Shown piece after piece: positions 6,024 to 7,965 of a DNA stretch of 7,965 nucleotides (its first letter is position 1; every line of letters begins with the position of its first letter). The stretch is from the NCBI GenBank assembly GCA_005801025.1, contig SYDZ01000013.1, positions 1-7,965 on the forward strand, written 5' to 3'. Source of the stretch: Actinomycetota bacterium. GTDB taxonomy: Bacteria; Actinomycetota; Acidimicrobiia; Acidimicrobiales; Ilumatobacteraceae. The notes beneath the pieces are model-generated. The model saw only the letters and a program-made list of their open reading frames with translations, was not told the DNA's origin and searched no databases. Both the position numbers and the translations under genes were made by a program.

Positions 6024-7131
6024 AGAAATGAAGAGGGGCCTTGATGCTCCGATCTGTCTGACATGGGAACTCACCTATGCCTGCAACTTGCAATGCGTGC
6101 ATTGCTTGTCATCAAGTGGGCAACGCGATGAACGCGAACTCTCAACTGATGAAGCCAAAAAAATACTCGATGATTTACGCGATCTGCAGGTCTTTTACAT
6201 CAACATTGGTGGTGGCGAGCCAATGGTGCGCCGAGACTTCTTCGAATTACTTGAATACTCCGTGAGCAATGGCATCGGCGTGAAATTCAGCACAAATGGA
6301 GCCTTCATTGACGAAGAAAAAGCCCAGCGACTTGCCAGCATGGACTATATAGATATTCAGATCAGCCTTGATGGTGTCGACGCCGCAACAAATGATGCGG
6401 TACGTGGCGAGGGATCCCACGCAATGGCGATTCGCGCCATGGATAATCTCAAAGCAGCCAACTTCGGACAATTCAAAATATCTGTCGTCGTGACCCGTCA
6501 CAATGTTTCGCAACTCGACCAATTTAAAGCTCTCGCAGATTTCTACGGCGCGCAATTACGCATTACACGCCTTCGCCCCGCTGGTCGAGGTGCCGATACA
6601 TGGCACGAATTACATCCAACGAATGCACAGCAACGCGAAATTTATGATTGGTTATTGAAACACGGCGAGAATGTTCTCACTGGTGACTCATTTTTCCATC
6701 TCAACGCATTCGGTGAGGCATTGCCTGGACTCAATATGTGTGGAGCAGGTCGAGTCGTCTGTTTGATTGATCCCATCGGCGATGTATACGCCTGTCCATT
6801 TGTCATCCACGACGAATTCAAGGCCGGCAATGTTCGCGATGAGGGTGGCTTTGCCAAAGTCTGGAAGAAAAGTGATTTGTTTTTGTCATTGCGTGAACCG
6901 CAATCAGCTGGAGCCTGTGCTTCCTGCGGCGCCTTTGACGCCTGCCAAGGTGGCTGCATGGCCGCCAAGTTCTTCACCGGATTGCCGCTCGATGGTCCCG
7001 ATCCCGAATGTGTTGCCGGCGACGCAGATGAGGCACTCTCAGTCGTCACGCGAAGTTCTGCACCCAAGCCCGGGATGGATCATTCCAAGCCGATTACTTT
7101 GACGCGAAAGAAACTTCCCGTCGGCGCCTGA
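6001..7131 (+). CDS. mftC: Mycofactocin radical SAM maturase MftC
   Basis: A 376-residue radical SAM/SPASM enzyme. It carries out oxidative decarboxylation of the C-terminal Tyr of MftA and then forms the Val-Tyr carbon-carbon bond, using MftB to hold the peptide. The SAM cluster motif CNLQCVHC gives C28, C32 and C35; GGGEP (70-74) is the SAM-binding motif. The SPASM region holds C247, C254, C265, then C306, C309, C315 and C319 (Cx2Cx5Cx3C), and C337, enough for two auxiliary iron-sulfur clusters. Stretches such as TWELTYAC (21-28), LTGDSFFH (226-233) and QSAGAC (301-306) match mycobacterial MftC as recalled. GTG 6001 is supported by GGAGGT 5 nt upstream. The tail after C337 is short, somewhat shorter than in mycobacteria from memory. 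In most clusters mftD follows; here the next gene lies on the opposite strand and overlaps mftC by 38 nt. Confidence 0.96.
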   Translation: MSAKSLVEEMKRGLDAPICLTWELTYACNLQCVHCLSSSGQRDERELSTDEAKKILDDLRDLQVFYINIGGGEPMVRRDFFELLEYSVSNGIGVKFSTNGAFIDEEKAQRLASMDYIDIQISLDGVDAATNDAVRGEGSHAMAIRAMDNLKAANFGQFKISVVVTRHNVSQLDQFKALADFYGAQLRITRLRPAGRGADTWHELHPTNAQQREIYDWLLKHGENVLTGDSFFHLNAFGEALPGLNMCGAGRVVCLIDPIGDVYACPFVIHDEFKAGNVRDEGGFAKVWKKSDLFLSLREPQSAGACASCGAFDACQGGCMAAKFFTGLPLDGPDPECVAGDADEALSVVTRSSAPKPGMDHSKPITLTRKKLPVGA

Positions 7132-7965
7132 GCCCGACTAGGTGGATACACCCCAAAGAAGCCAAGACGATTAAACCGACTTCGGCTGGCAATCGAAAAC
7201 GCACATAAGCGTTCGCCACCATCGCTACTAAAAGAATGACCGGGAACATCACAATCAGAATGAGCCGATCAATACGCTGTTGAACCCGTCGATATCCGAA
7301 CATTGCTCCGAGTCCAAGCAACCAAAACTGAATCACACCCAACATTGAGACCCAAGGTGGACGTCCCTCCGCCGCCGCCGCGTTGTTATTAGACCCGATG
7401 TATCCAAGACTCAACACGCGCGCGATACGGGCAATGGCCACGACTGGGTACCGCCCGAGGTGGTCTTTCAAATATTGCAAGCCGTCACGGCGCATCAAGG
7501 ACGCAGCTTGCGAAGCATCTGCCCCCTCAGGGACTTGGGTTTCATAGGCACACCAAATATCCCAACTTCCGATGTCGTCGTAATAAGTGCGATCACAATT
7601 CGCCCCGGCAAATGTCAACCCATCGTTGGTCGAGAGATAAACAGAATCAGTGAATCTAGATTGATTCCACAGAATCCATGGGGCTACCACAAGTAATGCA
7701 GCGATCATGATTGAGCCCAAGTGTTTCGCCACTTCGATATTTTGCATGCGCTGCTGACGCCATAGAGCGATAGCAAGTGCGCACAGCAGAACCGCTAGTA
7801 CTAGTAATTCGGGTCGAGTCAAAGCAGCCAACCCAGCTAAACAACCAAGAGCAATGCTTGTGCGAAGAGTCGGGGAACTGCGATACCCCAAGGCCACATA
7901 CGTCACTGTCGCTACCAAGAAAAAGGTTGGAGTCTCCGCCATGATGAGGGCATCATTTACCCAGA
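7094..7965 (-). CDS. GT39-like (ArnT/PMT-type) membrane glycosyltransferase, C-terminal part
   Basis: The frame stays open to the window edge at 7965, so the N-terminal portion, including the usual catalytic acidic residues of the first loop, is missing; 289 residues are visible. ATG 7942 is internal to the frame and not a likely start. Numbering from it, membrane segments lie near 7-20, 29-43, 46-61, 77-92, 198-215, 227-244 and 254-270. A long loop at 93-197 contains C116 and C131, which could form a disulfide on the outer side. LTRPE (41-45), APWILWNQ (87-94) and YVRFRLPAE (246-254) are typical of the GT39 or glycan-transferring integral membrane group, which moves a sugar from a polyprenyl-phosphate donor onto a protein or envelope glycan. 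It ends in a basic cytoplasmic tail. It is not MftF, which is a soluble GT2-type enzyme. It is convergent with mftC, and a functional link to mycofactocin is not indicated. Confidence 0.8.
   Translation of the reverse strand, partial: WVNDALIMAETPTFFLVATVTYVALGYRSSPTLRTSIALGCLAGLAALTRPELLVLAVLLCALAIALWRQQRMQNIEVAKHLGSIMIAALLVVAPWILWNQSRFTDSVYLSTNDGLTFAGANCDRTYYDDIGSWDIWCAYETQVPEGADASQAASLMRRDGLQYLKDHLGRYPVVAIARIARVLSLGYIGSNNNAAAAEGRPPWVSMLGVIQFWLLGLGAMFGYRRVQQRIDRLILIVMFPVILLVAMVANAYVRFRLPAEVGLIVLASLGCIHLVGLRRRREVSFASK

Noticed and set aside
6642..7067. Open frame of 141 codons antisense to mftC
   Set aside because: It mirrors the SPASM-coding region of mftC; its composition looks like a shadow translation and no domain is visible.
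7368..7383. GCC-rich triplet tract in the glycosyltransferase as a significant repeat
   Set aside because: It encodes only about four Ala in a variable loop and is short; chance codon use explains it.
7094..7965. The downstream glycosyltransferase as MftF
   Set aside because: It is a multi-pass membrane protein of GT39 type on the opposite strand; MftF is a GT2-type enzyme without this topology.

Overview
The window carries a compact actinobacterial locus built around the start of a mycofactocin (redox-cofactor RiPP) gene cluster. The radical-SAM enzyme MftC, the RRE protein MftB and a precursor peptide ending in IDGMCGVY are all recognisable. Beside them are two zinc-dependent alcohol dehydrogenases of the NDMA-dependent nicotinoprotein type, which normally depend on mycofactocin. 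These families, an actinobacterial-style LytR-CpsA-Psr (LCP) protein, moderate GC (near 50% by eye) and very tight gene packing point to an actinobacterium. A moderate-GC lineage such as an aquatic member of the Acidimicrobiia would fit, but that is inference and not strongly supported.

Layout: (1) 1-1257, plus strand: an LCP cell-wall ligase, probably cut at its 5' end by the window. (2) 1254-5471, minus strand: four genes read leftwards in the order NDMA-dependent ADH (4359-5471), a second NDMA-dependent ADH (3108-4268), MoxR-type AAA+ ATPase (2177-3094) and VWA-domain protein (1254-2147). The gaps are 90, 13 and 29 nt, so they could form one operon. (3) 5472-5560: an 89-nt divergent control region. 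(4) 5561-7131, plus strand: mftA, mftB and mftC, with mftB and mftC overlapping by 23 nt. (5) 7094-7965, minus strand: the C-terminal part of a GT39-type membrane glycosyltransferase, overlapping the end of mftC by 38 nt tail to tail.

How the parts fit: MftB presents the MftA peptide to MftC, which oxidatively decarboxylates and cross-links its C-terminal Val-Tyr. Later steps (MftE peptidase, MftD deaminase, MftF glycosyltransferase) are needed for the mature cofactor, and none of their genes is in this window. The two divergent dehydrogenases are the expected clients: they hold NAD(H) tightly and need an external acceptor such as mycofactocin. The MoxR/VWA pair directly behind them may help mature or remodel a complex, possibly the dehydrogenases themselves; this is inferred from position only.

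Points of note are the separation of mftABC from mftD/E/F, a seven-codon ACC repeat in the mftA leader, a possible leaderless mftA transcript, a palindrome in the mftA-mftB gap and another in the divergent region, and the MoxR/VWA pair linked to nicotinoprotein ADHs. I saw no tRNA, rRNA, CRISPR array or insertion sequence, and no gene-free stretch over 300 nt.
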